Shown piece by piece: positions 1 to 5,573 of a stretch of 9,386 nt of DNA. The notes under the pieces are model-generated. The model searched no databases. It saw only the letters and a program-made list of their open reading frames with translations, and had not been told where the DNA came from. The stretch is from Gallionella sp. UBA6045 (GTDB lineage Bacteria; Pseudomonadota; Gammaproteobacteria; Burkholderiales; Gallionellaceae): assembly GCA_002429165.1 (NCBI GenBank), contig DIYV01000025.1, positions 4,080 through 13,465 on the forward strand, written 5' to 3'. The translations under genes and the position numbers were made by a program. The number at the start of each line of letters is the position of its first letter. Position 1 is the first letter of the stretch.

Positions 1-1490
1 TGTGGCTGATGGACCACCAGATGAACGTGCGCGTGTCCGAAGAATTCGGCATGTACTTCGCGCGCATCCCGCTCAAGACCTCGCCACACATCGTCAACGG
101 CAACGCGCTCACCTTGGAATGGAACAACGTGTTGCCTGCGGAGCGCGCAAGCTATGTGTTCGGTAATCCGCCGTTTGTGGGGAAAAAAGAGCAAAGCGCA
201 GCACAAAAAGCGGATGTTATGCCCCTGTTTGCAGCCATCAAAGGATCAGGTGTCTTGGATTACGTTACAGCGTGGTATCTCAAAGCAGCTCCATATATCC
301 ATGGAACCCGCATTCGTTGTGCTTTTGTTTCCACAAATAGCATCACCCAAGGCGAACAGGTCGGCATCCTATGGGGCGAGTTACTGAATAGGTATCACAT
401 CAAGATTCACTTCGCCCACCGTACCTTCAAATGGAGCAACGAAGCGCGCGGCATGGCGGCAGTGCATTGCGTCATCATCGGCTTCGCCCACTTTGATGTG
501 AACGACAAGCGCATCTGGGATTACGAAAACCCTGATTCGGAAGCGCATGAACTTAAGGTGCACAACATCAACCCTTATCTTATAGATGCAGCTGACGTGT
601 TAATTACCAACCGCAACACGCCAATATCCAGAGCACCTGAAATGAACTACGGTAGCTTCGCACTTGATGATGGGAATTACACCCTATCGGAAACAGACCG
701 AGAACAAATACTCACTGAAAATCCCAATGCGGAAAAATTCATCCGGCCATTCATTGGAGGGAAGGAGCTGTTGCATAACATCAAGCGTTGGTGTCTTTGG
801 CTCACCGATGCACAACCCAGCGAGCTTCGTTTGTTACCTGCTGTCTTGCGGAGAGTGGAGGCTGTTAAAGAATGGCGCGAAGCAAGCAATCGTGAGACCA
901 CGAAGAAACTCTCCTTAACTCCAACGAGCTTTGCTGAAATACGACAGCCCGCAACCGATTACGTTGCTATCCCGACGCTTTCATCAGAACGTCGCACTTA
1001 TATTCCAATGGCATTTTTACCTGCTGAAGTTATTGCATCCAATCAGCTCTACATACTGCCGGACGCAACACTTTTTCATTTTGGTATTCTGAACTCTGCC
1101 ATGCACATGGCTTGGGTGCGCTACACCTGCGGTCGCTTGGAAAGCCGTTACCGCTATTCGGCAGGCATCGTCTATAACAACTACCCGTGGCCTGACGAGC
1201 CGACAGACAAACAGCACGCAGCCGTGGAAGGCGCCGCCCAAGCTGTGCTGGATGCCCGCGCGCAATTCCCGCAAAGCTCGCTCGCCGACCTCTACGACCC
1301 GCTCACCATGCCGCCCGCACTGGTCAAAGCCCACCAAGCCCTCGACCGCGCCGTGGATGCCTGCTACCGCAAGGCTGCCTTCACCAATGACGCACAACGG
1401 GTGGAGTTCCTGTTCGAGCGCTATCAGCAACTCACCAGCTTGTTGCCAACGGAAACAGTAAAAAATCGCAGCCGTACACAAAAAGGTTAG
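1..1490 (+). CDS. MmeI/YeeA-type class I SAM-dependent DNA methyltransferase, C-terminal part (5' truncated by window)
   Basis: The reading frame is open from the first bases, so the N-terminus lies outside the window; the ATG at 9 is not claimed as the true start. Counting from that ATG, residues 52-56 are GNPPF, the catalytic motif IV (NPPF/Y) of adenine-N6 methyltransferases. The part seen therefore covers the end of the catalytic domain, a central region where this family keeps its target-recognition domain (about residues 130-380), and a helical C-terminal domain with a typical YNNYPWP segment (about 393-399). Full-length members of the MmeI/YeeA family are usually around 900-1000 residues, so about half is missing. 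From family knowledge it would methylate adenine in a specific DNA sequence; some relatives carry an N-terminal nuclease domain, which cannot be checked here. The stop is two bases before the next gene, implying co-transcription. Ends of the gene are GC-rich and the centre AT-rich. Confident on family, not on specificity. Confidence 0.88.
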   Translation, partial: WLMDHQMNVRVSEEFGMYFARIPLKTSPHIVNGNALTLEWNNVLPAERASYVFGNPPFVGKKEQSAAQKADVMPLFAAIKGSGVLDYVTAWYLKAAPYIHGTRIRCAFVSTNSITQGEQVGILWGELLNRYHIKIHFAHRTFKWSNEARGMAAVHCVIIGFAHFDVNDKRIWDYENPDSEAHELKVHNINPYLIDAADVLITNRNTPISRAPEMNYGSFALDDGNYTLSETDREQILTENPNAEKFIRPFIGGKELLHNIKRWCLWLTDAQPSELRLLPAVLRRVEAVKEWREASNRETTKKLSLTPTSFAEIRQPATDYVAIPTLSSERRTYIPMAFLPAEVIASNQLYILPDATLFHFGILNSAMHMAWVRYTCGRLESRYRYSAGIVYNNYPWPDEPTDKQHAAVEGAAQAVLDARAQFPQSSLADLYDPLTMPPALVKAHQALDRAVDACYRKAAFTNDAQRVEFLFERYQQLTSLLPTETVKNRSRTQKG

Positions 1491-1492
1491 GC

Positions 1493-2815
1493 ATGATCTT
1501 TGGCCGAAGGAATGTTCGTCGCATGCTGGATAAACTTGCTTCCAGCCTGCCTTCAAAGCGCGTACAGAAATTAGAAGGGGACTTGGCTCTTCAGAATGAT
1601 CAAACAAGAGGTGCCGAATGGGAAGTCGCCATAGGCTATGCATTAGCCGGAACGGGGAAGCTTGAAGATTTTGGCAATGAGAAGCCCGGAAACCCAGACT
1701 TTATCTGGACTCCTCAAGAACAACCGATCATTGTGGAGGTAACTAGCGTGTCGGATTCAGGCCTCCACGACCATAATCCAGTTGATAAGTTTTTGGAAGA
1801 ACTTCGTCGAATCAGCAAAAAACACGGGGTGTCCCATCTGGGCACTCTCAGTTTTGATTTTGGATCGGTCGAACACGATAAGAAGATAACGATTGCCATT
1901 CCAGACAAACAGAGCCAAGCCATGTTTTTTCAAAGTGTGGAGGTCAGAAATTTCTTTAACTCAATCAAAAGCAAACCGATGGATGAGCATGTTCTGACAT
2001 TCAGAGAGCGTGGCGCAGCAAGTATGATTGTCTATCGATCCGGCATCACCTCTTCAAGCGGGCACTATCGCAGCTACACCGCAGCCCAAACGTTTCGACA
2101 TAGTCCAATTTTCAATACCCTCAAGGCAAAAGAGACGCAAATTAAAAAAAGCGGGCAGGCTTTTCCAGCAATATTGTTTATCTGTGACAATGACTGTGGC
2201 AGCCTACAAACAAATTTGTATCGAAGCAGCGGACAAATAGGAATACGCGAAATCGTAGGTATATTTCTTAATGGACAAGAACATCGTACGCTAGGCAATT
2301 TGGTTTTGCAGCAAGGTATTCCTGCGCAAGCCAAAAATATCCACGCTGTCGTTTGGCTCACTATTCAACAAGATTTAGGCCAGCCATTTCAAATAGGAAG
2401 AGCAATCAGGCTAGTTGCAAATATTGAATATGCAAATTATGCAGCGCCCTATCTCAGGACACCGGAATTTATTCAATTTATCAACAATGCACTTGCGCAC
2501 TTGCCTGCGCCAATTACCACACCAAGCAATGCGGGACGAAAGTGGCAATATCCACACTTTTATGGAGGAGGGAAAATGTCCGATAGGAAAATCAGTTTCT
2601 CGGCACTGACACTACAAAAACTTCTTGCGGGCAAAATCACATATCAAGAATTTGAACGCGATCATTCTGAGTTGGTTGCACATATCAGGCGACTAGACGA
2701 TCAAGGAATGATGCTAGATCAGGTTGTGATTGAGCCTTGTAAAAATGAAGATGATGACTGGGTTAGTTTGCGTTTTGACGGAGTTAACCCCAATGCCTTA
2801 TTTGGCAGAAAGTAA
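1493..2815 (+). CDS. Putative PD-(D/E)xK-like nuclease partner of the methyltransferase (440 aa)
   Basis: I do not recognise a named family. Seen directly: an acidic segment at residues 42-44 (EWE), then PD at 68-69, and after a hydrophobic strand an E82-V83-T84 motif. This spacing matches the E...PD...ExK core of restriction-endonuclease-fold nucleases, but threonine replaces the usual catalytic lysine, so activity is uncertain. No transmembrane segment or signal peptide is visible. The last 79 residues follow a glycine-rich turn (residues 358-360) and may form a separate domain or product. The start at 1493 is chosen because it lies two bases after the methyltransferase stop, with a purine-rich AAAAGG upstream. 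The tight spacing suggests an operon with the methyltransferase and a role in restriction or a related defence; that role is inference. The gene is AT-richer (26 of 60 bases G/C in 2281-2340) than the right half of the window (35 of 60 in 5101-5160), which fits horizontal acquisition. Confidence 0.68.
   Translation: MIFGRRNVRRMLDKLASSLPSKRVQKLEGDLALQNDQTRGAEWEVAIGYALAGTGKLEDFGNEKPGNPDFIWTPQEQPIIVEVTSVSDSGLHDHNPVDKFLEELRRISKKHGVSHLGTLSFDFGSVEHDKKITIAIPDKQSQAMFFQSVEVRNFFNSIKSKPMDEHVLTFRERGAASMIVYRSGITSSSGHYRSYTAAQTFRHSPIFNTLKAKETQIKKSGQAFPAILFICDNDCGSLQTNLYRSSGQIGIREIVGIFLNGQEHRTLGNLVLQQGIPAQAKNIHAVVWLTIQQDLGQPFQIGRAIRLVANIEYANYAAPYLRTPEFIQFINNALAHLPAPITTPSNAGRKWQYPHFYGGGKMSDRKISFSALTLQKLLAGKITYQEFERDHSELVAHIRRLDDQGMMLDQVVIEPCKNEDDDWVSLRFDGVNPNALFGRK
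2564..2578 (+). promoter_or_regulatory. Strong internal ribosome-binding site and in-frame ATG
   Basis: GGAGGAGGG followed by AAA and ATG (ATG at 2576-2578) lies inside the nuclease-like gene and in its reading frame, at codon 362. It is a better Shine-Dalgarno than that of any annotated start in the window. Initiation here would give a 79-residue protein ending at the same stop (2815). Part of the signal encodes the glycine-rich turn, so chance is possible. Confidence 0.45.
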
Positions 2816-3061
2816 CCAAGTTAAAACGGCGTCGCCTGGGGGATGGCTTCCATCAGACTTGATTACTTCACAACAAACACCGAATTAAAGGGGCCGGGTT
2901 CGGATTAAATTCGCGGCCCAGCCAGCGTAGCAAGAACCAACGGAGCCGAATTGTTTTTGGGAAACACAGGGCTGGCTGAAATAGTTTCAACAGATGCGAT
3001 GCATCGTGCCTTGCGCGAGTTGCCGCATCCGGCTTTTGTTCAGCAACCATGCAGACTCCAA
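2816..3061. repeat. Non-coding, palindrome-rich patch between the restriction-like operon and the toxin gene
   Basis: No convincing gene is seen in these 246 bases. The patch holds a direct repeat (CGAATTAAA at 2881-2889 and CGGATTAAA at 2901-2909), an inverted repeat GGGCCG/CGGCCC (2891-2896 and 2914-2919), and a perfect 8-base inverted repeat CAGCCAGC/GCTGGCTG (2919-2926 and 2971-2978). A smaller TGAAA-TAG-TTTCA hairpin is at 2977-2989. The combination resembles remnants of a small palindromic mobile element (REP- or MITE-like), but I cannot name a family. No clear rho-independent terminator is seen for either flanking operon. Confidence 0.4.
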
Positions 3062-3414
3062 TTATCCGGACGCCTCGTTGATCCATTTTGCCAGCCGTTG
3101 CCGAATGCGCAAGAGTCGTTCGTCACTGATTGCGCCGATGCTGCCGACAAGCAGCTTGCCGTCGAGGACAGCGAGGCGCGAGAGACGAAGGAGGCTGGGG
3201 GCTTTCAGGCCGGTGTCGGGGAAGTCGGCACGGCGGGCGTGATGATTTCATCGAGTCCTTCTTCTGCCTGTTGAGTTTGCGATGAGACCATGCAGACGAG
3301 CCAGTCGTCAAAATTGGCGGATGCCTGCCGCAACATAAGTACGGGGCGCAGCTTTGTGTCAGAAAGGTCGGTGTAGGGGAAGGAGGCCAGCACGATCTGG
3401 CCGCTCCGCTTCAT
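3062..3414 (-). pseudogene. MazF/PemK-type mRNA interferase toxin, frameshifted
   Basis: The intact part starts MKRSGQIVLASFPYTDLSD and carries KLRPVLML (residues 21-28), the strand typical of MazF/PemK-family endoribonucleases of type II toxin-antitoxin systems. After residue 61 (TPA, codon 3234-3232) the frame runs to an early stop, giving only 69 residues. One base would restore the frame: with an A between 3231 and 3230 the sequence continues as DADFPDTGLKAPSLLRLSR, then KLLVGSIGAISDERLL, to TAA at 3064-3062. The repaired protein is 117 residues, the normal MazF length, and the restored C-terminal half has the family's SLLRLSRL pattern. As written, the toxin lacks its second half and should be inactive. 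Its ATG shares one base (3414) with the antitoxin stop (TAATG), so the two are translationally coupled. The lesion may be genuine inactivation or a sequencing error. Confidence 0.85.
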
Positions 3415-3644
3415 TACCAATGTTCTTTCAGGTCGCCCAGCGTGTAGCGGACAGGATCCTTTTCCATGCCGCGCACGGCCTGCCGCATGGAAAATTCCGC
3501 AAACTCGGCCTCGGTCCATTCGTCATGGACGGAGTCCGTTGCCACGCCGCAACGCGCCGCAAGGTATGCGACGAAGTCAAACACTTCGGACTGTTTTTCC
3601 TTGGGCAAGGATTGGACGGTTTTAAGCAGTTCTGCGTATCCCAT
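3414..3644 (-). CDS. Antitoxin of the MazF-type module (DUF2281-like, 76 aa)
   Basis: A small 76-residue protein beginning MGYAELLKTVQSLPKEKQSE and continuing into a VFDFVAYLAAR helix; this N-terminal pattern is typical of DUF2281-type antitoxins. The C-terminal half is acidic and rich in aromatic residues (DEWTEAEFAEF at about residues 41-51, DLKEHW at the end), as expected for a tail that wraps around and blocks a toxin. It lies immediately upstream of the MazF-type toxin gene, with a one-base stop/start overlap, the usual antitoxin-first order. The start is supported by AGGAG seven bases upstream (GGAGTACAGCATG on the minus strand). An extended -10 element lies just upstream, so the pair probably has its own promoter, which such antitoxins usually autorepress. 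If the toxin is truly broken, this is an orphan antitoxin that may still protect against related toxins. No recognisable DNA-binding domain was made out with certainty. Confidence 0.8.
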   Translation of the reverse strand: MGYAELLKTVQSLPKEKQSEVFDFVAYLAARCGVATDSVHDEWTEAEFAEFSMRQAVRGMEKDPVRYTLGDLKEHW

Positions 3645-3672
3645 GCTGTACTCCTATTCAGTTTACGCGATT

Positions 3673-3681
3673 ATCATAGCA
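3673..3681 (-). promoter_or_regulatory. Extended -10 promoter for the antitoxin-toxin pair
   Basis: On the minus strand the sequence TGCTATGAT gives a TG-n extended -10 with TATGAT (5 of 6 to TATAAT). It would start transcription near 3666, about 20 bases before the antitoxin ATG. No good -35 is present, as is common with extended -10 promoters. An 11-base perfect palindrome, GGACTGAGTCC (3696-3706), sits just upstream and could be an operator. Confidence 0.45.
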
Positions 3682-3706
3682 CCAATCAGCGCGTTGGACT
3701 GAGTCC

Positions 3707-3783
3707 GGAGGGTGGGCACCCCGTGCCCACGCGGATGCTGGATGTTGCAATGGATAAAGTTGGGCAGGGGCTGCCCACCCTAC
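3707..3783. repeat. REP/BIME-like element: two GC-rich hairpins within an inverted repeat
   Basis: The ends GGAGGGTGGGC (3707-3717) and GCCCACCCTAC (3773-3783) are inverted copies with one mismatch. Inside are two perfect hairpins: GTGGGCA-CCCCG-TGCCCAC (3712-3730) and TGGGCAG-GGG-CTGCCCA (3761-3777). This paired arrangement is that of a bacterial interspersed mosaic element or small MITE. The right end contains the stop codon of the HTH antitoxin gene (3782-3780), so the element may have inserted at, and now supplies, the end of that gene. The hairpins could also stabilise the 3' end of the TumE-type operon mRNA. Confidence 0.65.
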
Positions 3784-4130
3784 GCCGTCACTATACAAAA
3801 ATCCGTGCCCTTGACGATTGGGCGCACATGGTTCTTCTCGCGCTTCATTTCGACGATGCCGTAGTTCGACATGGTTTTGAGCGTCCGGGAAAGGTTGCCG
3901 GGTTTGCGTCCGGTCATTTCCGCCAGGGATGAGATGGATTCCGGTTGCGCTTCCCTGATTACCTTGAGCAGGGCGCGGTTGTCGTCGCTCAGCACTTCGG
4001 ACAGGGATTTCATCGAGGTGAACCAGATTTTTGGTTCGCCTGGTTTGGGCTTGTATTTGCCACGGGTAATGGCGTAAATCCGCTCACGGATTTTGTCCTG
4101 GGGCATGATCCCGATCACGATGGTTTTCAT
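3780..4130 (-). CDS. Winged-HTH antitoxin of the TumE-type module (HVO_A0114/MarR-like, 116 aa)
   Basis: A 116-residue protein with a helix-turn-helix region at about residues 66-86 (SISSLAEMTGRKPGNLSRTL) followed by a wing (about 87-108, YGIVEMKREKNHVRP). This is the pattern of the MarR-like HVO_A0114 group of small regulators, which commonly sit beside TumE-family (DUF6516) toxins. It would bind the operon promoter and neutralise the toxin; that is family knowledge, not shown here. The start codon overlaps the upstream gene's stop by four bases (ATGA, 4130-4127), implying translational coupling and downstream position in a toxin-first operon. The N-terminal 45 residues are basic and lack a clear fold signature. 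The stop codon lies inside the REP-like inverted repeat, so the C-terminal residues may have been altered by that insertion. Confidence 0.78.
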   Translation of the reverse strand: MKTIVIGIMPQDKIRERIYAITRGKYKPKPGEPKIWFTSMKSLSEVLSDDNRALLKVIREAQPESISSLAEMTGRKPGNLSRTLKTMSNYGIVEMKREKNHVRPIVKGTDFCIVTA

Positions 4131-4492
4131 GTTTTATCTACCTCCTTCAATATTCGATCCACGTCCGCGAAAAAATCCTGCAGCAATTGGTAGGCATCCT
4201 TGAATTCGCAAGGCGCGCCTTGGTCGGAAATGTGGCGATGCTTATGGTCATAAGGCAAAACCTGTCCGGCATATTTGAAACCGCCGGACGGTTTGGCTGC
4301 ATGGACATTGTCGTATCCCATGACTCGTTTTCCGCCCGGCTCATGGAGCGTCAAGGCGTAACGTATGCCATGCGGCACAACAGGGATGGCTTCAACACGC
4401 CTTACGCGTATCTCCACCCAATAGCCATGTTCCTGTTGCACGACCTGCCCGGTTAATTCGAGCAGCGTTTCGATGCCCTGAACGTTTTGCAT
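4127..4492 (-). CDS. tumE: TumE-family toxin (DUF6516, 121 aa)
   Basis: The protein carries YDNVHAA at residues 60-66 and YDHKHRH at 81-87, the paired Tyr-Asp/His-rich motifs that mark TumE (DUF6516) toxins. The C-terminal helix (about 97-117, FKDAYQLLQDFF...) is also typical. Length (121 residues) fits the family. It precedes and overlaps by four bases an HTH antitoxin gene, the usual order for this module. The histidine cluster suggests a nucleic-acid cleaving or modifying activity, but the biochemistry of most members is unknown and I make no claim about the target. The start at 4492 has no clear Shine-Dalgarno, so weak initiation is possible, which would keep the toxin level low. A -35/-10 pair is found 38 to 66 bases upstream. 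No disabling lesion is seen, so this is the one toxin-antitoxin module in the window that appears intact. Confidence 0.78.
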   Translation of the reverse strand: MQNVQGIETLLELTGQVVQQEHGYWVEIRVRRVEAIPVVPHGIRYALTLHEPGGKRVMGYDNVHAAKPSGGFKYAGQVLPYDHKHRHISDQGAPCEFKDAYQLLQDFFADVDRILKEVDKT

Positions 4493-4529
4493 GGGGTTAG
4501 TGTATCAATAGATGATAAAGTTCGCCATT

Positions 4530-4558
4530 GTTATAAGTTGCTGGTGAACAGCTGGAAA
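4530..4558 (-). promoter_or_regulatory. Candidate sigma-70 promoter for the TumE-type operon
   Basis: On the minus strand TTTCCA (4558-4553) is separated by exactly 17 bases from TATAAC (4535-4530): four of six and five of six matches to the -35 and -10 consensus. Transcription would begin near 4523, about 30 bases before the toxin ATG. Found by eye only. Confidence 0.45.
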
Positions 4559-4601
4559 CTGTACGATAATTTTGGCACACCACCTATTTGCAGGATGAAG
4601 G

Positions 4602-4774
4602 ATGACTGATACGAAAACTCACGTTTCGCATTCGAAAGACCCCGATTTAAAGAATGCTCCACAAGCCTTGCTGCGCGCTTCAAAAAAACACGTTTGCTTG
4701 CCGAACAGACCGGCACGCCGTTTGTTGTGCGTCAACCCGCAATAACCTCAGCAAAAACCAGCAATCATAAATAG
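4602..4774 (+). pseudogene. Small hypothetical protein (about 57 aa), interrupted by a -1 frameshift at an A7 run
   Basis: The ATG at 4602 has AGG at 4592-4594, a workable ribosome-binding site. The frame reads MTDTKTHVSHSKDPDLKN then APQALLRASKK, after which it continues 18 codons in a basic, unlikely-looking frame to TAA at 4743-4745. If one base is added after the A7 tract (4682-4688) the sequence continues as RLLAEQTGTPFVVRQPA to TAG at 4772-4774. The continuous version, an ALLRA-KKAR-like helix followed by LAEQTGTPFVVR, has the look of small proteobacterial proteins with an 'LRRA-KRA..LA..TGTP..V' pattern that often lie near toxin-antitoxin genes; I recall no named family. The gene is divergent from the TumE-type operon. 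The break may be real, a sequencing error in the homopolymer, or slippage during expression. Confidence 0.55.
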
Positions 4775-4809
4775 CACACCGCACAAACGAGAATAATTTC
4801 CTGATACAT

Positions 4810-5565
4810 ATGGCCACTCCCATCGACATCTCAGAAGAAGCCGGCGTGCGCTATCTGCACTTCGGCTCGGAATGGATACAGGGCGCAATGCGCATTGCGC
4901 GGCCGTGGAATCTCGAGCTGGAATATACCCGCGAGATGATGGCGTCACTACTATTGCGCGACGCTGCGAGATGGCCGCGCAAGGTGCTGTTGATCGGACT
5001 GGGTGCAGCATCGCTGACCAAATTCCTGTACCGCAACTTTCCGCTCGTGCATTTGACCGTGGTGGAAATCGAGCCGGATGTGGTCGCGGCCGCGCGGCAG
5101 TTCTTCAAGCTGCCGGAAGACCCGAAACGCATCAACCTCGTCATCGGCGACGGGGTGGAATACGTGGCGAATAACGACAAGAAATTCGACCTGATCCTGG
5201 TGGACGGCTATGACGAAGACGCGAGCTCCGGCGCGCTGGATAGCCTGCTGTTCTATCAGTGGTGCCGGACGCGCCTGAGCGATCAGGGAATACTGTCGGT
5301 CAACCTGCTCACCAGCAATGGCCGCCTGGACGCCAGCATATCGCGTATTGCCGAGGCATTCGATGATCGGGTGCTGGCGTTCCCTTCCTGCGAAAGCGGC
5401 AATGCCATTGCGCTGGCAGCCGAAGGCAACCCTGTCGAGATCTCGTTGCATGACCTCAGGGAACAAGCGCTGGACCTGAAAGAAGCAACCGGACTCAACC
5501 TGATGCCTACCATTGCAAGGCTGGAACGTGCACAAAGTTGCCTCGGCGGCATCCTGAAGCTGTAA
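4810..5565 (+). CDS. Spermidine-synthase-like protein (SpeE-fold methyltransferase/aminopropyltransferase homologue, 251 aa)
   Basis: A Rossmann-fold protein with EYTREMM at residues 38-44 (compare the Y.x.EMM element of spermidine synthases), a glycine-rich nucleoside-binding loop LLIGLGAASL (60-69), the acidic strand end VVEIEPDVV (84-92), GDG at 113-115, and LVDGYDED (130-137) in place of the usual D-S-[ST]-D-P catalytic loop. The overall layout is that of SpeE, which transfers aminopropyl groups from decarboxylated SAM to putrescine. The altered catalytic loop and the lack of a speD gene nearby make a true polyamine activity doubtful; it belongs with the widespread spermidine-synthase-like proteins of unknown substrate. 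There is no signal peptide or membrane segment, so it should be cytosolic. The ATG at 4810 has only a weak upstream GAG. The gene is convergent with the following minus-strand gene, with eight bases between stops. Confidence 0.8.
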   Translation: MATPIDISEEAGVRYLHFGSEWIQGAMRIARPWNLELEYTREMMASLLLRDAARWPRKVLLIGLGAASLTKFLYRNFPLVHLTVVEIEPDVVAAARQFFKLPEDPKRINLVIGDGVEYVANNDKKFDLILVDGYDEDASSGALDSLLFYQWCRTRLSDQGILSVNLLTSNGRLDASISRIAEAFDDRVLAFPSCESGNAIALAAEGNPVEISLHDLREQALDLKEATGLNLMPTIARLERAQSCLGGILKL

Positions 5566-5573
5566 GCCGGATT

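Noticed and set aside
1017..1643. Open frame of 208 codons on the minus strand
   Set aside because: It runs antisense across the end of the methyltransferase and the start of the next gene, both better supported.
2868..3086. Minus-strand frame of 72 codons downstream of the MazF-type gene
   Set aside because: It overlaps the toxin end and runs through palindromic repeats; no ribosome-binding site or family pattern.
3354..3932. Open frame of 192 codons on the plus strand
   Set aside because: It would run antisense through the antitoxin, across the hairpin repeat and into the HTH gene; the minus-strand genes are clearly the real ones.
4951..5535. Open frame of 194 codons on the minus strand
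   Set aside because: Shadow of the spermidine-synthase-like gene; no ribosome-binding site or domain pattern.
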